Shown piece after piece: positions 56,700-64,000 of a DNA stretch of 64,000 nt. The position numbers were made by a program, and so were the translations under genes. The notes below the pieces were generated by a model that saw nothing but the letters and a program-made list of their open reading frames with translations, did no database searches and was not told where the DNA came from. The number at the start of each line of letters is the position of its first letter. Position 1 is the first letter of the stretch. Where the stretch lies: positions 62,001 to 126,000 of the forward strand of contig NZ_JAAGOB010000013.1 in assembly GCF_010550695.1 (NCBI RefSeq), read 5' to 3'. This DNA is from Phytoactinopolyspora alkaliphila (GTDB taxonomy: Bacteria; Actinomycetota; Actinomycetes; Jiangellales; Jiangellaceae).

Positions 56700-58679
56700 C
56701 TACTCCTCGATGAAGTACTGGATGGTGTTGGACGGGCCCGGCGTCGGCCAGGACGTGGAGTTGAACATCTGGTCCGGGACGTTGTGCATCTTGTTCGTCA
56801 CCACGCCGATGCCCTCCGGCGGGGAGCTGATCCCGATCGAGTAGAACTCGTCCTTGAGGATGTCCAGCAGGTCCCGCATCAACTCGACCTGCTGGTCCGG
56901 GTCCGCGGTGACCAGGATCTCGTCGTACAGCTCCATCTGCCGGCGCGGGCCCTCGGGCGGCTCCTCGGCCTTGGGGTTGTCCGGGTTCAGGTACCACTCG
57001 CCCCACGCGGAGGCGAAGTCGGCAGCCTGAGTCGACGGGAAGTACCAGTGGGTCTGCATGAACGGCACCAGCCCGCCGCTGCCGGTCCACACCGTGGCCT
57101 CATGCTCGCCGTTCTCCCGCACGATCTCGGTGTGCAGCGAGCGGCTGATCCCGTTGAGCTCCATCCGCACGCCGACCTCGTCCCAGTAGCCCTGCACGAG
57201 CTCGAGGGCGTCCGTCCAGTCGTCGTTCACGTCATTGGCGAAATCCATGGTGATGGTGATCGGCTCGCCGTCGGGACCGATCCGGCGGCCGTTGGAGTCC
57301 ATCTCGTAGCCGGCATCGTCGAGGTACTGATTGGCGAGGTCGACGTCGTACTCGGTGTACTGCTTGGCCAGCTCCTCGTCGTAGAAGAGCTCGGACGAGG
57401 GCGACATCTGGTAGGGCTCACCCTGACCGTAGAAGACGAGATCGATGATCTCCTGCCGGTTGATCGCGTGCGAAAGGCCGATCCGGAAGTCCTTGTTCCG
57501 GAAGATCTCCCGCTTGGTCTCGTCCGGCGTGGTCTGATTGAGGTGGATCGCCATCGTGTTCATGTGGTCGGGCTGCATGGTGACGACGTGGTAGTCGTTC
57601 TGCTCCGCGTTCTCCATCACCAGTGCCCGGTCCGCGGGGCCACCCACGGTGCGCTGGAAGTCCAGCTCGCCACTCATCGCCTGCAGCTTGATCAGCTCAC
57701 TGTCTTCCACCAGCTGGACGACGTGCTGGTCGATGTAAGGCAGCTGGTTGCCCTCCGGATCGACCTTCCAGTAGTACGGGTTGCGCTCGAACACCACGTC
57801 AGTGCCCTGGCCGAACGGCTGGGTGACTTTCCACGCGTAGATGACCGGCAGGTCTGGGTTGCGCATCGGGTCGGACTTGTCGACGAACAGGTCCACCCAG
57901 CTGCCGAGGCTGGACTCGGCGACCAGGTCGTCGAGATCGTCGTCGTTGTAGTCGGCATGGAACTGTTCCATGTAATGGCGGGGCATGGCGGTGAGCTTCT
58001 GGGTCGCCCACTCGGCGACACTCTGCAGGAACAGGCCGTGCGGCCGGCTGAAGGTGAACTTCACCGTGTAGTCGTCGATCGCCTCCACCTCGGGGGGCCC
58101 GCCGCTCACCAGGAGCCGTGGGTCCGCGTCCGCGGTGAGGTCCTCATGGAAGTAGTAGTCCTCCACCGCGAAGACGATGTCGTCCGCGGTGAACGGTTCG
58201 CCGTCCGACCAGCGGATGCCCTCGCGCAGGAAGAATGTGTACTCGGTGCCCTCGTCATTGACCTCGACGTCGGTGGCGATGTTCGGCGTCGTTTCGGACC
58301 CGCCTTCCCACTCCGGTGTCCAGTTGAACAGCCGCTCGTAGCCGATGTGCCGGCGCTCGGTGACCTCGAGCTCGTACACCTCGGACTCGGCGCGGCGCCA
58401 GGTGCCGCCGTAGACGCCGATGCGATCGACGACGTCGACCACCAGCGGGTCTGTGGGCAGCCGTTCTTCCAGGGGCGGAAGCTCGCCGTCCTCGACCATC
58501 TGGGCGAGTTCCGGTGCTTCGTGCTGCCCCTCGGCGACGGCGTCGTCTTGCTCAAGAGGAGGCAGGCTGTCGTCGCCGTCCCCGCCCGTACCCGGACTGC
58601 AGGCGGCGGCGAGAAGCGCTGCGGCCGGTATCAGCGCCAGGACGCGATACCAGCGTTTCGTGAAGGTCGTGGTCGTCAT
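56700..58679 (-). CDS. Family 5 extracellular solute-binding lipoprotein (oligopeptide/dipeptide type)
   Basis: A 659-residue SBP_bac_5 protein. The signal peptide ends LLAAAC with Cys27, followed by a long acidic linker. The mature protein has VYGGTWRRAESEVYELEVTERRHIGYERLFNWTPEW, YTFFLREGIRWSDGEPFTADDIVFAVEDYYFHEDLTADAD and ISHAINRQEIIDLVFYGQGEPYQMSPSSELFYDEEL. At 659 residues it is larger than typical OppA (about 540), a size class common near plant-polymer genes. It is the first gene of the Opp operon. The ligand (peptide or oligosaccharide) cannot be named. Confidence 0.92.
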   Translation of the reverse strand: MTTTTFTKRWYRVLALIPAAALLAAACSPGTGGDGDDSLPPLEQDDAVAEGQHEAPELAQMVEDGELPPLEERLPTDPLVVDVVDRIGVYGGTWRRAESEVYELEVTERRHIGYERLFNWTPEWEGGSETTPNIATDVEVNDEGTEYTFFLREGIRWSDGEPFTADDIVFAVEDYYFHEDLTADADPRLLVSGGPPEVEAIDDYTVKFTFSRPHGLFLQSVAEWATQKLTAMPRHYMEQFHADYNDDDLDDLVAESSLGSWVDLFVDKSDPMRNPDLPVIYAWKVTQPFGQGTDVVFERNPYYWKVDPEGNQLPYIDQHVVQLVEDSELIKLQAMSGELDFQRTVGGPADRALVMENAEQNDYHVVTMQPDHMNTMAIHLNQTTPDETKREIFRNKDFRIGLSHAINRQEIIDLVFYGQGEPYQMSPSSELFYDEELAKQYTEYDVDLANQYLDDAGYEMDSNGRRIGPDGEPITITMDFANDVNDDWTDALELVQGYWDEVGVRMELNGISRSLHTEIVRENGEHEATVWTGSGGLVPFMQTHWYFPSTQAADFASAWGEWYLNPDNPKAEEPPEGPRRQMELYDEILVTADPDQQVELMRDLLDILKDEFYSIGISSPPEGIGVVTNKMHNVPDQMFNSTSWPTPGPSNTIQYFIEE

Positions 58680-58990
58680 GGGCGTGCTCCTTGCCGATAT
58701 GCGTCGGGGACGAGTTGAAGAAACCGGACGACTCTGACGACATCGTCCTGTCGATCATGCTAGATGTCAATCGTTTGGAGAGATTTTCACGCAAAAACGC
58801 TCACCCGGTGATCAGGAAGTGGTCGGTCGATGGCCGCCGCGTTAACCGTGGATGACATGCGTTGACGCATGTTGTTTACGGGATGTCCGGTGGTGGGGCG
58901 CGTACGTGCGCCGTACTGGTCGAAGTGATCACTATCGTGCATACTGTGGGCGAACGGTGACCGTTTCGAGACGTGCCGCAGGAGGCTCTC
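58680..58990. other. Divergent intergenic region between the Opp operon and the phosphodiester locus
   Basis: 311 bases with no gene recognised on either strand. On the minus strand TTGACA (complement near 58766-58771) could be a -35 box for the binding-protein gene, but no convincing -10 follows. The stretch ATTTTCACGCAAAAACG near 58785 is AT-rich and partly symmetrical. The plus-strand gene start is set by AGGAGG at 58980-58985. Confidence 0.45.
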
Positions 58991-60457
58991 ATGATCACTG
59001 GAACCGTCCTCGATGTGATGGCCTTCAACATCTGGCACGGAGGCAATCTCGACAAGCTGCACGCGCACGGTTTCGCGGAACAGAACAAGAGCGAGCTGCT
59101 GGACTTCCTGGCACACGAGCGGCCCGACCTGATCTTTCTGGTCGAGACGTACGGGCTCGGGGAGCGCATCGAGAAGGCACTCAACCGCGACACCGGGGAC
59201 GGCCGGGTCTTCACCGGCGTACCGATCACCCGCGAGGCCGGCCAGGCGGCTGATCGAGACAATCTCTGGCTGTTCACCTGGCTGCCGGTCGAGGAGGTCT
59301 ACCCGGTGATCAGCCAGCCTCCGGTGACCTCGTTCAATTTCGGGGGCGCCCGGCTCGTGCTTCCTGGCGGCGGCCACCTCCACGCGTTCACGACGTGGAT
59401 CTCGCATCTCGCCAACTCCTGGGGGCCGCTGAACCAGACCGCGCTCGAAGCCGCCATGGGGCTGGAGCGCACGTACACCGACGCCGACCTCGCCGCCAGT
59501 GACGACGAGCGCCGGCGGGAGATGGCCAGGATCATCCTGGAGGACCGGTTGCCGCGCTACGTTCGCGACGACGCTCCGGTGCTGCTCGGCGGTGACTTCA
59601 ACACGCAGACGTCCCTGGACTGGACCGAGGCGCATGCCGGCGCGCCGCGCCACGAGGGTCTCGTCCTGCGCTGGCCGGTGATGGAGATGTTCGCCGAGGC
59701 GGGCTTCGCCGACACCTACCGGACGGCGCATCCCGACGCTGCGCGGTATCCGGGGCGCACCTGGACGGCCGGCCACTCGTTCATGTACGCGCCCATGCGG
59801 CTTGACTACCTGCTGGCCCGCGGTGACGTGGACGTGCTGGCGTCGTGGACCCGGACTCGCCGCCTGCCCGGGCACCGCGGTGGCGACCTCGACGAGCTGT
59901 ATCCCTTCTACTCCGATCACGGCGCCGTGGTCTCGCGCCTGCGCTTCGGCGGCGACCGGCAGGGCTACGAGCCGTCGCGTGAGCCGCTCGTCGAGCCGCC
60001 GGCACCGGAGATGGAGGCGATTCCCGCGCCGCCCGCCGGTACTCCGGTGCCCGTCACGGAGATGTCCGCCGAGGCGTCGAGCGCCGCGCGCGAGCATTCG
60101 GCAGCACTGGCCGTCGACGGTGACCCGAGGACCTACTGGCATTCCGGCGCAGGCCCCGAGACGCCGGAGCCGCACCCACACCACCTGACGCTGGATCTCG
60201 GGCGTGAGCGGACCATCGCGGCCGTGCGGTACCGCCCGCCGATGAGCACATACGAAGGGATCGTAACCCGGTACCAGTACCTGGTGAGCACGGACGGCAC
60301 GACCTTCGAGCCGGTGGCGTCGGGTTCGTGGGCTCGTGACTCACTCCCGAAGGACGTGACCGTGGCCGGCGGTGTGCGGGCTCGCTACCTGCGTCTGTCC
60401 GCGCACGCGGGAGTCGCAGGATTCACCGCGGTGGCCGAACTCACCACGTATGAATGA
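58991..60457 (+). CDS. EEP-fold phosphodiesterase/nuclease with C-terminal discoidin (F5/8) domain
   Basis: A 488-residue protein. The endonuclease/exonuclease/phosphatase domain (about residues 5-320) has VMAFNIWHGGNLD, RPDLIFLVETYG with the metal-binding Glu, LLGGDFNTQTSLDW, APMRLDYLLARG and FYSDHGAVVSRLRF with the catalytic His. A Pro-rich linker leads to a discoidin/F5/8 type C domain (about 355-488, SAEASSAAREHSAALAVDGDPRTYWHSGAG). Such fusions act on phosphodiesters, often at the surface, but no signal peptide is seen here, which is odd for a discoidin protein. ATG 58991 has AGGAGG five bases upstream. A secreted phosphodiesterase follows. Confidence 0.85.
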   Translation: MITGTVLDVMAFNIWHGGNLDKLHAHGFAEQNKSELLDFLAHERPDLIFLVETYGLGERIEKALNRDTGDGRVFTGVPITREAGQAADRDNLWLFTWLPVEEVYPVISQPPVTSFNFGGARLVLPGGGHLHAFTTWISHLANSWGPLNQTALEAAMGLERTYTDADLAASDDERRREMARIILEDRLPRYVRDDAPVLLGGDFNTQTSLDWTEAHAGAPRHEGLVLRWPVMEMFAEAGFADTYRTAHPDAARYPGRTWTAGHSFMYAPMRLDYLLARGDVDVLASWTRTRRLPGHRGGDLDELYPFYSDHGAVVSRLRFGGDRQGYEPSREPLVEPPAPEMEAIPAPPAGTPVPVTEMSAEASSAAREHSAALAVDGDPRTYWHSGAGPETPEPHPHHLTLDLGRERTIAAVRYRPPMSTYEGIVTRYQYLVSTDGTTFEPVASGSWARDSLPKDVTVAGGVRARYLRLSAHAGVAGFTAVAELTTYE

Positions 60458-60531
60458 CTGGTGGTCACGCGTCACTTGGACATTCGTTGACAGGTAGTGA
60501 GTGGTTTCGCTCGCTTACGCTCATCCAACCC

Positions 60532-60560
60532 TTGACCGATCAGAAAACCGCTCGTAGACT
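60532..60560 (+). promoter_or_regulatory. Promoter of the secreted phosphodiesterase gene
   Basis: TTGACC (60532-60537) and TAGACT (60555-60560) are 17 bp apart, a close match to the housekeeping consensus; transcription would start near 60567. A second TTGACA lies at 60488-60493 without a good -10. Confidence 0.7.
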
Positions 60561-60664
60561 CCCGAGCCAACACCCGAAAGTGAGTGTTTCTGCTCAGTAG
60601 CGACTGGATTCCGTCGCCGATCGACCCTGTGCGGAAAGCGCTCCACCGGTACGAGGAGGTACCC

Positions 60665-62533
60665 GTGCGGCTGCTTCGCGTTACGCTCCCCGCCCTCGCT
60701 GTCGTACCGCTGGCCGCGGCATTCGTCGCCGTCGCGCCAGCACCGGCAGTCACCGAAGATCTGGAGAAGCCAGAGGTGATCCTCGAGGAGGACTTCTCCG
60801 GCGACGGCATCCCAGAAGGCTGGAACCCAGTAGAAGGCGACTGGGAGGTGGTCGACGGGCGCCTGGTGGGGCACAGTCAATCATCCTCCCAGCAATCCCG
60901 GATCACGTTCGGATCGCACGAGCGGAACTTCCGCGTGGACGTGACGGTCCGCTTCGAGCAAGTGGTGAACGCTGCGCGCTGGACCGCCGTGGCGCTAGAC
61001 ATCGCGCCAGACGGCTCGACACCGTGGTGGATCGCGACCATGCGCAGCGGGACGTCGGCGCACAACGGCCTGGAGTTCGGCCAGCGCACCACGTCGGACT
61101 CGTGGAATGTGACCAACACGGCGCCAGCCCCCTTTGACGCGGGAGTGGGACAGGATGTCCAGGTGGCTGTCGAGGTACGTGGTAGCCGTGCCACCTGGAT
61201 CTTCGATGGCGTCCCGGTGATGAACACCTCGGCACTCCGACGATCGGAGGACGGCGTGCTGGGACTGATAGCGAACGGAGCAACAGTGTCCTTCGACGAC
61301 GTGGTCGTGACCCAACTGGACGACGAGCCGATCACTCGCCCCATCGGACCGGACTCCGTGCCGGCGGTTGTGGCCCATCGCGGCTACTCCGGCGTCAGTC
61401 CGGAGAACACGCTCGCGGCGATCGAGTCCGCGCTGCGCACGGGTGCCGAGTATGTGGAGATCGATGTCCACAGCAGCGCCGACGGAGTGCCTCTGCTCCT
61501 GCACGATGCCACGTTGGACCGCACGACCGACGGTAGCGGAGTGCTGGCCGAGGTGGACTCGGAGTACGTGTCCGGTCTGGACGCCGGTTCCTGGTTCTCC
61601 TCCGCGTTCGAGGGCCAGCCGGTCCCGACCTTCGCCGATGTCCTCGACTTGATGCGGGGCCGGGCGCCGACCCTGCTTCTGGAGATCAAGGGCCCTGAGA
61701 CCTACGACGAGCTGGTCACCATCATCGACGTCATCCGGGAACGGGACCAGCTCGACCAGGTGATCCTGCAGAGCTTCGACGAGCAGGTGCTGCGGGACTC
61801 CAGGGACATCGAGCCGGAGCTACGCCTTGCCCTGCTGCGCTCCACGCTGGACGCCGACCCCGTGGCGGTTGCCGAGGACTTCGGCGTGGTGGCCTACAAC
61901 CCGTCGTGGGCGCGGCTGCAGGAGCGGCCCGAGGTGATCGCTGATCTGCGTGAGGCGGGCATCGCGGTCATGCCGTACACGATCAACGATCCACACCAGT
62001 GGGAGATCCTGCGCGACCTCGGGGTCGACGGTGTCATCACCGATCATCCGGGCCGCCTGGTCGGCTGGAACGCGCGCCATGTGCAGACCGTTCCCGACGA
62101 GCCGTCAGTTCAGATCGCCTCTCCGGCGGACGGAGCCACCCTGACCAGAGGTGACGTCATCGTTCCGGCGGTGATTGCCGAGCGCGCCGACCACGTCGAG
62201 ATCACTCTTGGCGGCGAACCGGTCACCGAAGGCGCGGCCGTGGACGTCAACACTCTGGATCTGGGGGAACTCGTCGTCGCTGCCGAAGCGCGAGGCGTCG
62301 GTGGAGTGGCCGAGAGTTCGTCCTCGGTCACCATCGAGGCGTCGCCCGCTGGCCTGGTGCACCTTGTCACGGGCCCGGACATCCCCGCGCAGCTGCGTGA
62401 CCAGCTCCTGCGAGCGATCGATCGTGAGGACTGGGCGCGGGTCGCGACATTGGCCGAGAACGGTCAGGGCGGCCATCGGCTGCCAGAGGACATCGCGGAA
62501 CTCGTCGCCGGCGACGCCCGCGCACTCGGCTGA
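60665..62533 (+). CDS. Secreted glycerophosphodiester phosphodiesterase with adhesion-type domains
   Basis: A 622-residue exported protein. After the signal peptide (about residues 1-29) comes a beta-sandwich of the LamG/3-keto-glucoside hydrolase type (about 45-200: ILEEDFSGDGIPEGWNPVEGDWEVVDGRLVG). The GDPD domain (about 235-470) has VAHRGYSGVSPENTLAAIESALRTG with His238-Arg239, and EIDVHSSADGVPLLLHD with Glu265 and Asp267 for metal, ending HPGRLVGWNA. An Ig-like domain (about 490-565, SVQIASPADGATLTRGD) and a C-terminal FIMAH-like helical domain (about 570-622) follow. It hydrolyses glycerophosphodiesters outside the cell. GTG 60665 has GAGGAGG upstream. Confidence 0.9.
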   Translation: MRLLRVTLPALAVVPLAAAFVAVAPAPAVTEDLEKPEVILEEDFSGDGIPEGWNPVEGDWEVVDGRLVGHSQSSSQQSRITFGSHERNFRVDVTVRFEQVVNAARWTAVALDIAPDGSTPWWIATMRSGTSAHNGLEFGQRTTSDSWNVTNTAPAPFDAGVGQDVQVAVEVRGSRATWIFDGVPVMNTSALRRSEDGVLGLIANGATVSFDDVVVTQLDDEPITRPIGPDSVPAVVAHRGYSGVSPENTLAAIESALRTGAEYVEIDVHSSADGVPLLLHDATLDRTTDGSGVLAEVDSEYVSGLDAGSWFSSAFEGQPVPTFADVLDLMRGRAPTLLLEIKGPETYDELVTIIDVIRERDQLDQVILQSFDEQVLRDSRDIEPELRLALLRSTLDADPVAVAEDFGVVAYNPSWARLQERPEVIADLREAGIAVMPYTINDPHQWEILRDLGVDGVITDHPGRLVGWNARHVQTVPDEPSVQIASPADGATLTRGDVIVPAVIAERADHVEITLGGEPVTEGAAVDVNTLDLGELVVAAEARGVGGVAESSSSVTIEASPAGLVHLVTGPDIPAQLRDQLLRAIDREDWARVATLAENGQGGHRLPEDIAELVAGDARALG

Positions 62534-62642
62534 GTCTGGCGATCGTCGCCGCGTAGAGCGCCCTGAGCCACATGCCCAACGCGGCAACGACCACCAGAAC
62601 ACGTGACTTTCCGGCTGACGATTACCAAGAGGTAGGAGCCCC

Positions 62643-63677
62643 ATGAAGATCACACGTACGCTGCCGGCCGCGGCCGTCGCAGCAACCATGGGCCTGCTGC
62701 TCGCCGCCTGTGGCGGCTCGGGCGGCGGCGACGACGACATCGGCACCATCAGTTTCTACTCGCCCGAGACCGCGGACATGACCGAGGAGATCGCTGCCGC
62801 ATTCGAGGATCAGGTCGGCGGGAACGTGACGGTCACGTCGGGGGGAACGAACGAGATAGTCAACCGGATGCTGGCCGAGCAGGACAGCCCGCGCGGCGAC
62901 GTCTGGTACGGCGGCGGCGGGTTCATGCCGTTCGAGTTCGCCAAGGAGAACGGCCTGCTGGAGCCGTTCACTCCCGATGTCGTCGGGGATCTGGAGTTGT
63001 TCGACGGTCCGATCCAGATGCGCGAAGACGAGTGGCATTGGATCGGTGCCGACATCTTCGTGCTCGGGCTCGCCTACAACACCGAACTGGTGAGCGCGGA
63101 CGAGTTGCCTCAGACCTGGGAGGAGCTTGCGGACCCGCGGTGGAACGGCGAGATCCAGCTGCCGAACCCGGCAGCCTCGGGCACGGCCACGCTCTTCGTG
63201 CTCAGTCAAGTGATGTCGCAGGGCGAGGACGCGGCATGGGACTACTTCGACAGCGTCGTGGAGAACGCCAGCGCTATCCCGGACTCCGGAGCCGGTCCTA
63301 CCCAGGCCGTGGCGCAGGGTGAGGCCTCGCTCGGGGTTGCCTTCGAGTTCATGCCGTACCAACTGCAGGAGCAGCAGGGCGCGCCGGTGGATTTTCACAT
63401 CCCCGAGAACACTCCCGTCCTGGTCAACCCCATCGCGCTGATCGCCGACGGGCCGAACCCCGAAGGCGCCCAGCAGTTCGTTGAATGGTTCCTCAGCACT
63501 GAGGGGCAGCAGATCCGGGCAGACTGGCATTACCTCGTCGCCAATGACGAGGTCGATATGCGCATCCCGCTGACTCCGGCGGATGTCGCAGGACATGCGA
63601 TGGATCTCGACGTCGACTGGGTGTCGGAGAACTACGACAGCATCCGCAACGCCTGGGCGGACCGGTATGGCGGCTGA
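62643..63677 (+). CDS. Iron/organophosphate-type ABC transporter substrate-binding lipoprotein
   Basis: A 344-residue lipoprotein of the FbpA/AfuA-like class: signal ending LLAAC with Cys23, then IGTISFYSPETADMTEEIAAAFEDQVGGNVTVTSGGTNEIVNRMLAEQDSPRGDVWYGGGGFMPFEF, and QTWEELADPRWNGEIQLPNPAASGTATLFVLSQ. Members bind ferric iron, hexose phosphates, phosphoglycerol or 2-aminoethylphosphonate. The neighbouring phosphodiesterases favour an organophosphate here. GAGGTAGGAG lies before ATG 62643. Confidence 0.9.
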   Translation: MKITRTLPAAAVAATMGLLLAACGGSGGGDDDIGTISFYSPETADMTEEIAAAFEDQVGGNVTVTSGGTNEIVNRMLAEQDSPRGDVWYGGGGFMPFEFAKENGLLEPFTPDVVGDLELFDGPIQMREDEWHWIGADIFVLGLAYNTELVSADELPQTWEELADPRWNGEIQLPNPAASGTATLFVLSQVMSQGEDAAWDYFDSVVENASAIPDSGAGPTQAVAQGEASLGVAFEFMPYQLQEQQGAPVDFHIPENTPVLVNPIALIADGPNPEGAQQFVEWFLSTEGQQIRADWHYLVANDEVDMRIPLTPADVAGHAMDLDVDWVSENYDSIRNAWADRYGG

Positions 63678-64000
63678 TCGCGCGCTAGCCGTGGAGCCGG
63701 TCGGGGACATGAGCGCAGCGGACGCCGAAGGCTTCCTCGACTTGCGGAGGCTGACCAAGAAGTTCGACGACACGCTGGCCGTGGACGACGTGAGCGTCAG
63801 CATTCGGCGGGGTGAGTTCTTCGCGCTGCTCGGTCCATCTGGCTGCGGAAAGACAACCACGATGCGCTGTGTGGCCGGCTTCGAGGAGCCGACGTCGGGT
63901 GAGGTGCGCATCGCCGGGCGCGGTGTCACGGGCCTCTCGCCAGCGGAGCGGGACACCGGCATGGTGTTCCAGAACTATGCGTTGTTCCCGCACTACGACG
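63667..64000 (+). CDS. ABC transporter ATPase (PotA/FbpC/AfuC type), 3' end beyond window
   Basis: At least 111 residues. The N-terminal arm is followed by LRRLTKKFDDTLAVDDVSVSIRRGEFFALLGPSGCGKTTTMRCVAGFEEPTSGEV (Walker A) and DTGMVFQNYALFPHYD (Q-loop), where the window ends. It overlaps the binding-protein stop by 11 bases and is its ATPase; the permease should follow outside the window. An internal ATG at 63709 is an alternative start. Confidence 0.92.
   Translation, partial: MAADRALAVEPVGDMSAADAEGFLDLRRLTKKFDDTLAVDDVSVSIRRGEFFALLGPSGCGKTTTMRCVAGFEEPTSGEVRIAGRGVTGLSPAERDTGMVFQNYALFPHYD

Noticed and set aside
56601-58718. About 700-codon plus-strand frame opposite the Opp binding protein
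   Set aside because: It is antisense to a well-supported lipoprotein gene and has a Val/Leu/Asp/Arg-rich composition typical of a GC-rich shadow frame.

Overview
The window is chromosomal DNA of a high-GC actinomycete. Codons end almost always in G or C, GTG starts are common, several promoters look leaderless, and there are four ECF sigma factors, two LacI-controlled sugar ABC operons, a HelR-type RNA polymerase helicase and an OtrA-like ribosomal protection protein. The gene content resembles plant- or soil-associated Actinobacteria (Jiangella, Streptomyces or Micromonospora type), but the sequence alone does not name the genus. No tRNA, rRNA, CRISPR array, insertion sequence or prophage was recognised.

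Layout. 1-3.1 kb: a rearranged beta-lactamase-fold pseudogene, then an ECF sigma factor with a membrane partner. 3.2-17.9 kb: two adjacent carbohydrate loci that converge on a shared terminator. Locus A is LacI, substrate-binding protein, two permeases, a secreted glucoamylase-like hydrolase and a GH39 enzyme. Locus B is a GH3 enzyme, two permeases and a substrate-binding protein, with a divergent LacI. Neither locus encodes its own ATPase, so both probably use a shared MsiK-type ATPase encoded elsewhere. 18-27.7 kb: stress and resistance genes: TerC, small-ligand proteins, a PadR/serine hydrolase operon, HelR with a rifamycin-associated element, an ArsR-AHSA1 fusion, TfoX, and an ECF sigma factor with a SnoaL tail next to a SnoaL-like gene. 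27.8-33.3 kb: a 1,829-residue single-chain acyl-CoA carboxylase. 33.4-40.5 kb: an ECF42-like sigma/YCII module, a hybrid sensor kinase, an AraC regulator, an oxidoreductase and small zinc-binding proteins.

40.6-49.5 kb: an SOS-boxed DUF222-HNH protein; a ribosomal protection protein preceded by a WhiB7-like promoter and a short leader peptide; exonuclease III; a VOC protein; a second YCII/ECF42-like module; and a GNAT protein. 49.5-52.1 kb: a lipoprotein, a PhyH-family dioxygenase and an AraC regulator separated by a 20-bp perfect hairpin. 52.2-58.7 kb: a complete Opp/Dpp-type importer. 58.9-64 kb: an exo/endonuclease/phosphatase-fold enzyme with a discoidin domain, a secreted glycerophosphodiester phosphodiesterase, and the start of an iron/organophosphate-type ABC importer, which together suggest phosphodiester scavenging.

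Most notable points: the HelR rifamycin element, the WhiB7-like promoter plus leader peptide before the ribosomal protection gene, the SOS box before the HNH gene, the small internal inversion in the first pseudogene, and the apparent one-base frameshift that joins two unrelated genes at 45.95 kb.
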